Of a stretch of DNA of 64,000 nt, positions 25,685-34,298 are shown piece by piece. Origin of the DNA: Roseovarius nanhaiticus (lineage in GTDB: Bacteria > Pseudomonadota > Alphaproteobacteria > Rhodobacterales > Rhodobacteraceae); contig NZ_FTNV01000004.1 of NCBI RefSeq assembly GCF_900156535.1, positions 1-64,000 of the forward strand. Direction: 5' to 3'. The notes beneath the pieces were generated by a model. It did not search any database, was not told the origin of the DNA, and saw nothing but the letters and a program-made list of their open reading frames with translations. Position numbers and translations under genes: made by a program. Each line of letters opens with the position of its first letter. Within the stretch, counting starts at the first letter, position 1.

Positions 25685-26605
25685 TTACGCAAAAATCAGC
25701 GAGCTCAGTTTGCGGCGCCCGTTCAAAACAACCGGATCATTCGGCTTGAGCGCATCGAACACCGTGAAGAGCTGCGTTTTTGCCGCACCATCGTTCCAAT
25801 CCGCATCACGGCGGAAAAGTTCCAGCAGATGATCGACGGCCTCTTCGCTCCGTCCCGCAGCGGCCAGCGCCAACGCCAGATCGTAGCGCGCCTGATGATT
25901 GCCCGGGTCAGCCTCGACCGCTGCTTCCAGATCGGCCACCGGGCCGGCATCCGCCGCCTGCCGGGCGAGGGCCAGCTGGGCATGCGCGGCCTCGATTTCG
26001 GGCTTGTCATGCAGATCCGCGGGCGCACCGTTGAGCACAGCCTCCGCCTGTTCCAGATCACCCGAAGCGATGTGCGCGCGCGCCATGCCGCCGAACGCGG
26101 CGGCATTGGCCGGGTCCTCGGCGGCGATGGCGGCAAAGACCTGAAGCGCACCCGCAGCGTCGCCCGCCTCCAGCATTTCATCCGCAGCAGTAATCGCCTC
26201 AGCAAGGCCGTCAGCTTCCGCGCCACCGGCCGCGCCACCCGAAGCCTCGACCACGCGGCCTATGAAGGCATCAAGCTCGGATGCCGGCACATTGCCCTGA
26301 AATCCATCGATCGGCTGCCCCTGCCAAAAGGCATAGACCGTCGGCAGAGACTGGATCTGCAACTGGCCCGCGATGGCCTGATTCTCGTCGACATTGACCT
26401 TGGCCATGCGCACAGCGCCCTTGGCCTTGTTCACTGCCGTCTCCAGTGCCGGTCCAAGCGTCTTGCACGGGCCGCACCACGGCGCCCAGAAATCAACGAT
26501 CACCGGCACGGTGCGCGACATCTCGACCACCTCGGTCATGAAATCTGCCTCGGATACGTCCTTGATCAGATCTGTTGCGGGGGACTGGCCACCAAGTTCT
26601 ATCAT
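25685..26605 (-). CDS. cnoX: thioredoxin-TPR chaperedoxin (CnoX-like)
   Basis: This 306-residue protein has an N-terminal thioredoxin domain with C44-G-P-C47 (APWCGPCKTL), followed from about residue 120 by TPR-like helical repeats rich in Ala. CnoX proteins combine holdase activity with redox protection of proteins during oxidative stress. The start at 26605 gives the family N-terminus; the longer frame runs through an intergenic repeat copy and is rejected. The gene symbol is by architecture. Confidence 0.87.
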   Translation of the reverse strand: MIELGGQSPATDLIKDVSEADFMTEVVEMSRTVPVIVDFWAPWCGPCKTLGPALETAVNKAKGAVRMAKVNVDENQAIAGQLQIQSLPTVYAFWQGQPIDGFQGNVPASELDAFIGRVVEASGGAAGGAEADGLAEAITAADEMLEAGDAAGALQVFAAIAAEDPANAAAFGGMARAHIASGDLEQAEAVLNGAPADLHDKPEIEAAHAQLALARQAADAGPVADLEAAVEADPGNHQARYDLALALAAAGRSEEAVDHLLELFRRDADWNDGAAKTQLFTVFDALKPNDPVVLNGRRKLSSLIFA

Positions 26606-26697
26606 CTCGTCATGCCTCGCTCGCTGAATTGCGCGTTGCGCCATAAATGGCCCGGCATCACCGATGTTGCAAGGGCAGGCACCAAGCCCGCGCCCCG

Positions 26698-26752
26698 CTT
26701 TCATTGTTCTGAAAATACTCCAGGCCGCCGGGGGCGGCGCCCCCGGCGGCCC
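26698..26752 (-). repeat. recurrent 3' element, copy 2, with a long GC hairpin
   Basis: On the minus strand a near-perfect GC hairpin (GCCGCCGGGGGC pairing with GCCCCCGGCGGC) runs into CTGGAGTATTTTCAGAAC and AATGAAAG. It begins about 10 nt after the xthA stop and precedes cnoX. It is the copy with the strongest stem and could terminate xthA transcription, though its T-run is short (TATTTT). Confidence 0.7.
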
Positions 26753-26762
26753 GCCAAAGCGC

Positions 26763-27551
26763 CTAAAGATCGAAGGTTGCGAAGACCGGCGCATGATCGC
26801 TGGGTTGCTGCCACCCCCGCGCGGCGCGCAGTACCCGGCTGGAATGCGCCGAGGCGGCTATATCACCCGTCGCCCAGACATGATCGAGCCGCCGGCCCTT
26901 GTCGGCGGCGTCCCAATCCTTGGCGCGGTAGGACCACCAGCTATAAAGCTGTCCCTCGGGAATATCGGCGCGGGTCACGTCGTGCCAATCGCCGGCCTCC
27001 ATCGCATCCGACAGATGCGCCACCTCGATGGGCGTGTGGCTTACCACCTTCAACAGCTGCTTGTGGCTCCAGACATCATCCTCGCGCGGGGCGATGTTCA
27101 GATCGCCCACCAGGATCGATTTGGACAGGCCGCCATCCTTCGCCCAGTCGCGCATATCCGTCAGGTAGTCCAGCTTCTGGCCGAATTTGTCGTTCACCGC
27201 GCGATCGGCGACATCACCCCCGGCGGGCACGTAGAAATTGTGGATCGTCACGCCATTCTCCAGCCGCCCGGCGATATGGCGGGCGTGGCCCAGACCCGCG
27301 AAATCATGCGCGCCGATATCTTCAATGGGCAGTTTCGACAGGATCGCGACACCGTTATAGCCCTTTTGTCCACGGGCGATCATGTGGGTATAGCCCAGCG
27401 CGGCAAACTCTTCGGTCGGAATTTTATCGACCGGGCTCTTGCACTCTTGCAGGCACAGAACGTCCGGGCCTTCCTCGGACAAAAGCTTGCAGACCAGCGG
27501 CGCACGCAAGCGCACCGAATTGATGTTCCAGGTGGCAAGGGTGAAGGTCAT
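26763..27551 (-). CDS. xthA: exodeoxyribonuclease III
   Basis: This 262-residue protein of the endonuclease/exonuclease/phosphatase family has the motifs ATWNINSVR, LCLQECK (catalytic Glu), a central AP-site region, LVGDLNIAP and the terminal SDHAPV His. It repairs abasic and 3'-blocked DNA ends. The length and N-terminus are as expected. A recurrent 3' element with a long hairpin follows it. Confidence 0.93.
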   Translation of the reverse strand: MTFTLATWNINSVRLRAPLVCKLLSEEGPDVLCLQECKSPVDKIPTEEFAALGYTHMIARGQKGYNGVAILSKLPIEDIGAHDFAGLGHARHIAGRLENGVTIHNFYVPAGGDVADRAVNDKFGQKLDYLTDMRDWAKDGGLSKSILVGDLNIAPREDDVWSHKQLLKVVSHTPIEVAHLSDAMEAGDWHDVTRADIPEGQLYSWWSYRAKDWDAADKGRRLDHVWATGDIAASAHSSRVLRAARGWQQPSDHAPVFATFDL

Positions 27552-27696
27552 CTGCGTCCGCTCCGCTCATTAAGTTGCGCGGACCCTATGCGCCGCGCCC
27601 CGCCGCGTCCAGACGCCGCCCCGGCCCGATTTTCAGGAACTGCCCGGACGGAGCGCCCGTTTGCCACTCACATTCCCAATCTTCGGAGACGAAACG

Positions 27697-28224
27697 ATGA
27701 AACCATCAGTCCTTCCCTTCGCCGCCCTCGCCCTCACCAGTGCGCCTGCGCTGGCACAAGAGGCCAGCGGCACCATTACCGGAACGCTCGACTTGGCGGA
27801 GCGCAGCTGGAGCGTATCGGGCGCGGATGCGGCGCAGCCGAGCAGTTGGAGCGAGGCAGGCGATACGTTGAGCGTCACGATCTCCGCCACACCAAGCGCG
27901 GGCTCCACCGCCAGCGCCTCGCAGACCCTGATACTGGAATTCGATGCCGACGCCTCGGGCACCGCGCCTGCGGCGCAGGATCTGAGCGTGACCCTGAAAG
28001 AGCAGGGTGCGCCAGCCCCGCTGACAGCCGCGCCTGCCAATACCGATATCACCCTGACCGCGCTGAGCGTCGAAGGCACCGACATGGTGGTGACCGGCAG
28101 CTTCGTCGCCGTTTTGACAGACGGCAACGAGACCGAATTGGTGCCTGCGGATGCCGACGGCGCGGTCACAATGGACGGAAACTTTCAGGCGACCATTCAG
28201 CGACGGAACGGCGACGCCTCCTGA
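27697..28224 (+). CDS. hypothetical secreted protein
   Basis: This 175-residue protein has a signal peptide (about 1-20, cleavage after ALAQ). The mature part is rich in Ala, Thr, Ser and Asp with predicted beta structure and no cysteines. No family is recognised. The composition suggests a periplasmic or exported beta-sandwich protein. The start at 27697 is preceded by GGAG. It stands alone between xthA and a response regulator on the opposite strand. Confidence 0.6.
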   Translation: MKPSVLPFAALALTSAPALAQEASGTITGTLDLAERSWSVSGADAAQPSSWSEAGDTLSVTISATPSAGSTASASQTLILEFDADASGTAPAAQDLSVTLKEQGAPAPLTAAPANTDITLTALSVEGTDMVVTGSFVAVLTDGNETELVPADADGAVTMDGNFQATIQRRNGDAS

Positions 28225-28264
28225 CATATTTATGGCCAGCCGCCCCATTGATGCTGCGCCGCAC

Positions 28265-28294
28265 AAAAAAAGACCCCGGCACATAGCCGGGGTC
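28265..28294 (-). terminator. intrinsic terminator downstream of the response regulator gene
   Basis: A perfect 9-bp stem, GACCCCGGC (28272-28280) with GCCGGGGTC (28286-28294), has a 5-nt loop. It is flanked on the left by seven A residues, which read as a U-run on the minus strand. It therefore terminates leftward transcription, probably from the response regulator gene ending at 28416. Confidence 0.8.
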
Positions 28295-28415
28295 AGTCCA
28301 ACAGGGAATGCATATTTCAATCACCGTATATGCGGACGGAAGCGACGCAGCCTAGGGGAGGCTGGTCCTGCCGAAACCCACCCGGCGCAAAAAGGTTCCG
28401 CATAAAAATGCACCC

Positions 28416-29102
28416 TCATGGCATCAGCCGATATCCACCGCTTTCCGTGACCAGAAGCCGCGCATTGGACGGATCCGGCTCGATCTTCTGGCGCAAGCGA
28501 TAGATATGCGTCTCGAGCGTGTGAGTGGTCACGCCGGCGTTATATCCCCAGACCTCATGGAGCAGCACATCACGCGCCACCACACCATCGGTCGAGCGAT
28601 AGAGGAATTTCAGTATATTGGTCTCTTTCTCGGTCAGGCGCACCTTGCGGCCGCCCTCGTCGATCAAAACCTTCAGCGCTGGCCGGAAGCTGTACGGCCC
28701 CAACTGGAACACCGCATCCTCAGACTGCTCATGCTGTCGCAGCTGTGCGCGGATCCGGGCCAGAAGGACGGGAAACTTGAACGGCTTGGTTACGTAATCA
28801 TTTGCGCCCGCATCGAGGCCCAAGATCGTGTCGGCATCGCCGTCATGCCCGGTCAGCATGAGGATCGGGCTTTTGACACCTTGTTTGCGCATCAGGCGGC
28901 ACAGCTCGCGCCCGTCGGTGTCGGGCAGGCCGACATCGAGGATGATCAGATCGTAATTTGCGTCCCGCGCATGTGTCATCGCCTCGGCGCCGGTGCCCGC
29001 CTCGAAGACGTCGAAATCCTCGGTCATGACCAGTTGCTCGCCCAGCGCCTCGCGCAGGTCCTCGTCATCGTCGACCAGCAGAATCTTCTTGAGTTGTGCC
29101 AT
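28416..29102 (-). CDS. OmpR/PhoB-family response regulator
   Basis: This 228-residue two-domain regulator has a receiver domain with the acidic pair DDDED (about 11-15), the phospho-acceptor Asp in LIILDVGLPD, and Lys in YVTKPFKFP. It is followed by a winged-helix effector (about 130-228, ending TESGGYRLMP). No sensor kinase is adjacent, so its signal cannot be named. Orphan regulators of this type in Rhodobacteraceae are often envelope or cell-cycle related. Confidence 0.9.
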   Translation of the reverse strand: MAQLKKILLVDDDEDLREALGEQLVMTEDFDVFEAGTGAEAMTHARDANYDLIILDVGLPDTDGRELCRLMRKQGVKSPILMLTGHDGDADTILGLDAGANDYVTKPFKFPVLLARIRAQLRQHEQSEDAVFQLGPYSFRPALKVLIDEGGRKVRLTEKETNILKFLYRSTDGVVARDVLLHEVWGYNAGVTTHTLETHIYRLRQKIEPDPSNARLLVTESGGYRLMP

Positions 29103-29270
29103 TTCGCGGTCTCCTCACGTTTGCTTGATCTCTAGATGCGGGCCGGGCGCCGTAACGGCAAGGAATGCGACAGGCCGATCACGCCCTAGTGTAGCATAAA
29201 GGGCTTTTGTTTCATTTCTCTGTGAACGACACTGCGCGGGATCCGTTCCTAAAAGACTTTTCCCACCGAT

Positions 29271-30374
29271 ATGAGCCTGAAGCCTGACATCATCCACCTG
29301 CTGGCACGCGCACGCGCGGACCTTGCCATGGGCCTGCCCGTTGCGCTGTCCGGCGCTGAGGGTGCAGCCCTTGTCGCGGCGGCGGAAACCATCGAGGCGC
29401 CGCGCCTAGCAAGCCTGCGCGCGCTGGCGAATGAGACCGGGGGCGCCTTGTCGCTCGCCGTCACCGCGCGGCGGGCGGAGACGCTGAAGGCGCGGGCCTA
29501 TGACAACGATCTTGCACGCCTCGTCCTGCCGAAGGATGCGGACCTGAAATGGATACGCGCCACCGCCAGCCCCGAGGATGATCTGGTTCAGCCGATGAAA
29601 GGCCCATTCCGCAGCCTGCGCGGCGGCGATGTGCGTCTGCACCGCCTGGCGCTGTCCCTGGTCAAGGCCGCGCGCCTTTTGCCCGCGATGCTGGTTCTGG
29701 ACTGGCCGGGCGCCCCTGCCGCAGCGCGCGAGGCGGGTCTGACAATCCTGCCCGCAGAAGCCGCCGAGGCCGCAATGCGCCTTGCCAGCCCGCCCCACGG
29801 CGTCGTCAGCGCGCGTGTGCCAATTGTGGCCAGTCAAGCCGGGCGCGTGCATGTCTTTCGCCCCGAAGACGGCAGCGAAGAGCATTACGCCATAGAGATA
29901 GGCGCGCCGCCACGCGATAAACCTGTTCTCGCACGGCTGCATTCGGCCTGTTTTACCGGCGATGTTCTGGGCAGCCTGAAATGCGATTGCGGCCCGCAGC
30001 TGAATGCCGCGCTGATGCAGATGGGCGCCGCGGGTGCGGCCGTGCTTTTATACCTCAACCAGGAGGGGCGCGGCATCGGCCTTGCCAACAAGATGCGGGC
30101 CTATAGCCTTCAGGATCAGGGCTTTGACACTGTCGAGGCCAATCACCGGCTGGGCTTTGAGGATGACGAGCGCGACTTTCGCATCGGCGCCGGCATCCTG
30201 CGCAAAATGGGGTTCGGCGCGGTGCGCCTGATGACCAACAATCCCGCCAAGATCGAGATGATGCGTCGTTGCGGCGTGGAAGTGACCGAGCGCGTTCCCT
30301 TGATGGTCGGTGAGACTGCGCAGAACAGGGCCTATTTGGCCACCAAAGCGCGCAAATCGGGCCATATGCTTTAG
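29271..30374 (+). CDS. ribA: GTP cyclohydrolase II with N-terminal extension
   Basis: This 367-residue protein has a C-terminal GTP cyclohydrolase II domain with the zinc cysteines in CFTGDVLGSLKCDCGPQL, QEGRGIGLANKMRAY, and the arginine/tyrosine active-site region. It makes the first committed riboflavin precursor. The first ~165 residues are an extra domain resembling DHBP-synthase in position, but I see none of that family's acidic metal motif. It is probably non-catalytic or structural. It is transcribed divergently from the response regulator. Confidence 0.9.
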   Translation: MSLKPDIIHLLARARADLAMGLPVALSGAEGAALVAAAETIEAPRLASLRALANETGGALSLAVTARRAETLKARAYDNDLARLVLPKDADLKWIRATASPEDDLVQPMKGPFRSLRGGDVRLHRLALSLVKAARLLPAMLVLDWPGAPAAAREAGLTILPAEAAEAAMRLASPPHGVVSARVPIVASQAGRVHVFRPEDGSEEHYAIEIGAPPRDKPVLARLHSACFTGDVLGSLKCDCGPQLNAALMQMGAAGAAVLLYLNQEGRGIGLANKMRAYSLQDQGFDTVEANHRLGFEDDERDFRIGAGILRKMGFGAVRLMTNNPAKIEMMRRCGVEVTERVPLMVGETAQNRAYLATKARKSGHML

Positions 30375-30375
30375 T

Positions 30376-30419
30376 GGGAGGCGGCCCGCCACTGAGTATT
30401 TTTGCCAAGATGAACGAGG
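30376..30419 (+). repeat. recurrent 3' element, copy 3 (CCAAGATGAA subtype)
   Basis: A GC stem (GGCGGCCCGCC) is followed by TGAGTATTTTTGCCAAGATG and AAC. It begins 2 nt after the ribA stop in the ribA sense direction. The core GAGTATTTTTGCCAAGATGA is shared almost exactly with the copy at 39125. Confidence 0.7.
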
Positions 30420-30425
30420 GGCGCG

Positions 30426-31160
30426 TTAACCATAACGGCGCACGAAATTCGCAATGATCCGGCGCGGGGCCGTGACGTTCGATGCGCGGCACATGGCGAT
30501 CAGCGCATCCGCTTGATCGGGCGGGAAATAGCCGTGATGGCGGTAAATGCCGATGCGCTGCTCGAAGGCGGACGCGTCCGCCTCGGGGTGGAATTGCGTC
30601 GCGTAGATATTCTGCCGGTAGCGGACCATCTGATAGGGGCAATTCGGGCCCGAGACGAGATGTGCGGACCCCTTGGGAAGCGCCTCGAGCGCCTCCTTGT
30701 GGCCAACGAAAGCGTCGAAGCGGTCCGGCATGCCATCCAACAGCGGATCGGCGCGGCCTGCCTCGGTCAAGGTGCAATCGGCAGTGCCCACGGCCTCACC
30801 ATAGCGCCCTTTACCCACGGGCGCGCCGAGGTGGGCGCCCAAGATGCCGATGCCGTAGCAGCAGCCGAGAAAGGGAACATCGCCCGCATCCACACGCGGT
30901 ATGAGCGACAGGACCGCCGCCTCGATCCTTGCATGATCGGATGACTTTTCACCGGGCGCGTCGCTGACACACCCCGGACCGCCGCCGACGATAACACCCG
31001 CATATTCCGCCGGATCGAGCGCCTCCGGCAAAGGCTCGGCATCCAGGCGGATGCGGTGGGTGCGATCAGCCTCCAAACCGCCCGCCTGCAGAAAGGACGC
31101 GTATTCAGCGTCAGACGCGTCACGCTCGGGGCGCAGTTGCAGGATCAGGAACCGCTTCAA
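30426..31160 (-). CDS. class I glutamine amidotransferase family protein
   Basis: This 244-residue protein has a glutamine amidotransferase fold with the nucleophile elbow LGCCYGIGILG and the catalytic His-Glu pair in QFHPEAD. It resembles stand-alone GMP-synthase-like amidotransferases (YfeJ type). The acceptor is unknown. The start appears to be a TTG at 31160 that overlaps the polA stop (TTGA). That is an unusual start codon, but the downstream sequence KRFLILQLRPE fits the family N-terminus. Confidence 0.82.
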   Translation of the reverse strand: MKRFLILQLRPERDASDAEYASFLQAGGLEADRTHRIRLDAEPLPEALDPAEYAGVIVGGGPGCVSDAPGEKSSDHARIEAAVLSLIPRVDAGDVPFLGCCYGIGILGAHLGAPVGKGRYGEAVGTADCTLTEAGRADPLLDGMPDRFDAFVGHKEALEALPKGSAHLVSGPNCPYQMVRYRQNIYATQFHPEADASAFEQRIGIYRHHGYFPPDQADALIAMCRASNVTAPRRIIANFVRRYG

Positions 31161-33952
31161 TGCGCCTTGGCCCAGTTGGCGCCCTGCCCCGCATCCACAG
31201 TCAGCGGCACGCTGAGCTTGACCACCGGTTCCGCGGCGCTCTCCATCGCGTCGCGGGCCGCCTTGATCACGTCATCCACGGCGCCCTCATCGACCTCGAA
31301 GAGAAGCTCGTCATGCACCTGCAACAGCATCTTGCATGGCAAACCCGCGATCGCGTCCGGCATCCGGATCATCGCGCGGCGGATGACATCGGCGGCGGTG
31401 CCCTGAATGGGCGCGTTGATCGCCGCACGCTTGGCAAATCCGGCGCGCGGGCCGCTGGCGCCAATCTCGGGCGTGTGGATCTTGCGGCCAAAGAGCGTCT
31501 CGACGAAGCCATGCTTTTTCCCGAAGGCCACCGTGTCATCCATATAGGTGCGGATGCCGGGAAACCTCTCAAAATATCGGTCGATGAAGCCTTGCGCCTC
31601 GCCGCGCGGGATACGCAGATTGCGGGCCAGACCAAAGCCAGAAATCCCGTAGATCACGCCGAAATTGATCGCCTTGGCCTGGCGGCGGATCTCGGGGGTC
31701 ATCTCGTCGATCGGGACGTTGAACATCTCGCTTGCGGTCATGGCGTGGATGTCCTGGCCGTCTTTGAAGGCCTGTTTCAGCGCGTTGATACCCGCCACAT
31801 GCGCAAGGATGCGCAACTCGATCTGGCTGTAGTCAAGGCTGACCAGAACGCGGCCCTCGGGCGCGACAAAAGCCTCGCGGATGCGGCGGCCTTCCTCGCT
31901 GCGCACGGGAATGTTTTGCAGGTTCGGATCGGACGAGGCGAGCCGTCCGGTATTGGCGCCCGCCTGCTGGTAGGATGTGTGGACGCGGCCCGTATCCGGA
32001 TCGATATGGTCCTGCAGCGCATCGGTATAGGTCGATTTCAGTTTCGAGATTTGGCGCCAGTCCAGCACGCGGGCCGGCAGCTCATACTCGGTCGCCAGAT
32101 CCTCGAGCACGTCGGCGCCGGTGGCATAGGCGCCCGTCTTGCCACGCTTGCCGCCTTCGAGGCTCATCTCATCAAAGAGGATCTCACCCAGCTGCTTGGG
32201 CGAGCCGACATTGAACTTGCGGCCTGCGAGCTCGTGGATCTCCTCCTCCAGCTGCGCCATCTTCTGCGCGAAGGCGCCCGACATGCGGCTGAGCACATCG
32301 CGATCGACCTTGATCCCGTTCCGCTCCATATGCGCAAGCACGGGCACCAACGGCCGCTCCAACGTTTCATAGACGCGTGTCACCTGCGCGCGATGCAACT
32401 GCGGCTTCAGCACGGTCCAGAGGCGCAAAGTGATGTCCGCATCTTCGGCGGCGTATTTCACGGCATCGGCCACTGGCACGCGGTCAAAGGTGACGGCGGA
32501 CTTGCCAGTGCCCAAGAGGGATTTGATCGGGATCGGCGTATGATTTAGATACCGCTCGCTGAGCGCATCCATGCCGTGTCCGTGCAGGCCCGCATGGAGC
32601 GCATAGGAAATCAGCATCGTGTCGTCGAAAGGCGACACCTCGATCCCGTAGCGCGCAAGGACCTTGGCGTCGTATTTCATGTTCTGGCCGATCTTGAGAA
32701 TGCTCGCGTCCTCCAGCACCGGCTTGAGCGCGGCCAGCGCATCCTCCAGCGGCATCTGCCCCTCGGCCAGCGCGGCACTGCCGAAGAGATCGCCTTCCCC
32801 CTCGCCCTTGTGACCGAGCGGAATGTAGCAGGCCTGCCCCGGCTGCGTGGCCAGAGACACGCCTACCAGCTCGGCCTGCATTTCATTCAGCGATGTCGTC
32901 TCGGTATCGACGGCGACATAGCCCTGTGCGCGAATGCGCTTCAGCCAGATCTCCAGCGCATCCATGTCCTGCACATGCTCGTATGTCGACGCGTCGATCT
33001 CGGGCATTTCAGGCGCGTCCGCCTCGGGGGCGTCCTGTGGCGTGTCGTCGATCTCGGGTGGCTCGGCATCCATCGCTTCGGCAATGCGTTTGGTCAGGGT
33101 GCGGAATTCCATTTCGGCCAGAAAGCCCAGCAACACATCGGGGTCCGGATCGCGCACCTCCAGATCGTCGAGGCCGAAATCGAGCGGCGTGTCGCAATCA
33201 AGCTGCACGAGCTGGCGCGAGAGGCGGATCTGGTCGGCATGGTCGATCAAGGTCTGGCGGCGCTTGGGCTGCTTGATCTCCTCGGCGCGGGCCAGAAGCG
33301 TATCAAGATCTCCGTATTCGTTGATCAAGAGCGCCGCCGTCTTGATCCCGATCCCCGGCGCGCCCGGCACATTGTCCACCGAATCCCCGGCCAGAGCCTG
33401 CACGTCGACAACGCGGTCAGGCCCGACGCCGAACTTCTCCTCGACGCCCTCGACGTCGATCAGCCGGTTCTTCATCGCGTCCAGCATCTCGACCCCGCCG
33501 CCGACCAGCTGCATCAAATCCTTGTCGGAGGAAATGATTGTCACGCGCCCGCCCGCCTTACGGGCCTGCACCGACAGCGTGCCGATGATATCGTCGGCCT
33601 CGTACCCCTCGACCTCCTTGCAGGCGATGTTGAATGCCTCGGTTGCGCGCCGCGTCAACGGGATCTGCGGGCGCAAATCCTCGGGCATCGCTTCGCGGTT
33701 GGCCTTGTACTCGGGATACAGATCGTTGCGGAACGTATGGCTACCCTTGTCGAAGATCACGGCGACATGCGTCGGCGCATCCGATCCGTTGTTTCCCTCG
33801 ACATAACGCTGCAGCATGTTGCAAAAGCCCGACACCGCCCCAATAGGAAGGCCGTCGGATTTCCGCGTCAGTGGCGGCAGCGCGTGATAGGCGCGAAAGA
33901 TGAAGGCCGAGCCGTCGATCAGATGCAGATGGCACCCTTTTCCGAATGACAT
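31157..33952 (-). CDS. polA: DNA polymerase I
   Basis: This 931-residue protein has all three domains. The N-terminal 5'-3' exonuclease (HLIDGSAFIFRAYHAL, SSDKDLMQLV) is followed by the 3'-5' exonuclease with AVDTETTSLNEM. The polymerase domain carries LVSLDYSQIELR, AKAINFGVIYGIS and a terminal QVHDELLFE. An acidic Pro/Glu/Asp spacer lies near residue 300. Retention of the exonuclease carboxylates suggests proofreading. It is upstream of, and overlaps, the amidotransferase gene. Confidence 0.96.
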   Translation of the reverse strand: MSFGKGCHLHLIDGSAFIFRAYHALPPLTRKSDGLPIGAVSGFCNMLQRYVEGNNGSDAPTHVAVIFDKGSHTFRNDLYPEYKANREAMPEDLRPQIPLTRRATEAFNIACKEVEGYEADDIIGTLSVQARKAGGRVTIISSDKDLMQLVGGGVEMLDAMKNRLIDVEGVEEKFGVGPDRVVDVQALAGDSVDNVPGAPGIGIKTAALLINEYGDLDTLLARAEEIKQPKRRQTLIDHADQIRLSRQLVQLDCDTPLDFGLDDLEVRDPDPDVLLGFLAEMEFRTLTKRIAEAMDAEPPEIDDTPQDAPEADAPEMPEIDASTYEHVQDMDALEIWLKRIRAQGYVAVDTETTSLNEMQAELVGVSLATQPGQACYIPLGHKGEGEGDLFGSAALAEGQMPLEDALAALKPVLEDASILKIGQNMKYDAKVLARYGIEVSPFDDTMLISYALHAGLHGHGMDALSERYLNHTPIPIKSLLGTGKSAVTFDRVPVADAVKYAAEDADITLRLWTVLKPQLHRAQVTRVYETLERPLVPVLAHMERNGIKVDRDVLSRMSGAFAQKMAQLEEEIHELAGRKFNVGSPKQLGEILFDEMSLEGGKRGKTGAYATGADVLEDLATEYELPARVLDWRQISKLKSTYTDALQDHIDPDTGRVHTSYQQAGANTGRLASSDPNLQNIPVRSEEGRRIREAFVAPEGRVLVSLDYSQIELRILAHVAGINALKQAFKDGQDIHAMTASEMFNVPIDEMTPEIRRQAKAINFGVIYGISGFGLARNLRIPRGEAQGFIDRYFERFPGIRTYMDDTVAFGKKHGFVETLFGRKIHTPEIGASGPRAGFAKRAAINAPIQGTAADVIRRAMIRMPDAIAGLPCKMLLQVHDELLFEVDEGAVDDVIKAARDAMESAAEPVVKLSVPLTVDAGQGANWAKAH

Positions 33953-33980
33953 GGCGATGCCTCCTGCGTTACGCGCTATC

Positions 33981-34016
33981 AGTGTTTTTTCTTGGTCTAA
34001 ATACCCAATTCCTGGT
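33981..34016 (-). repeat. recurrent 3' element, copy 4 (ACCAAGAAAA subtype)
   Basis: On the minus strand: CCAGGAATTGGGTATTTAGA, then CCAAGAAAAAACACTG. It lies about 27 nt after the stop of the zinc-ribbon gene at 34043 and before polA. It shares the GGGTATTT...ACCAAGAAAA layout with the copy at 38951. Confidence 0.6.
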
Positions 34017-34042
34017 CTCTCAACCAGCGGGCGGGCAAAGGA

Positions 34043-34222
34043 TCAGACCTTGCCCTCAAAATCGCGGTGGATCATCCGGGCGTCGCAATAGGGGCATTCG
34101 ACCCAGCCACGATCCTGCGGGATCTGCAACCAGACGCGCGGATGACCAAGGCCCGGCCCGCTGCCGTCACAGGCGATGCGATATTCATCCACGATGCGCG
34201 TCTCTGGCGGTTTGGTCACCAT
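34043..34222 (-). CDS. zinc-finger CHCC domain protein
   Basis: This 59-residue protein has one Cys in RIACDG, a His in LGHPRVWL, and C-P-Y-C in WVECPYCDAR, matching the CHCC zinc finger (PF10276) related to the NDUFS6 subunit of complex I. Zinc binding is likely; the bacterial role is unclear. The ATG at 34222 follows AAGGAAA. The GTG at 34252 is an alternative. It is divergent from the ABC ATPase gene. Confidence 0.85.
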   Translation of the reverse strand: MVTKPPETRIVDEYRIACDGSGPGLGHPRVWLQIPQDRGWVECPYCDARMIHRDFEGKV

Positions 34223-34298
34223 CTGGGCGTTTCCTTTTGCCGGCACTTCCACTACGCCCCTCTATATGATGGAACGGCACGGCAGGGGCAAGGGCACC

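Noticed and set aside
25427-28286. Long plus-strand open frames (698 and 540 codons) across cnoX and xthA.
   Set aside because: They are antisense to clear genes, rich in Arg/Pro/Gly/His, without start-site signals or recognisable motifs.
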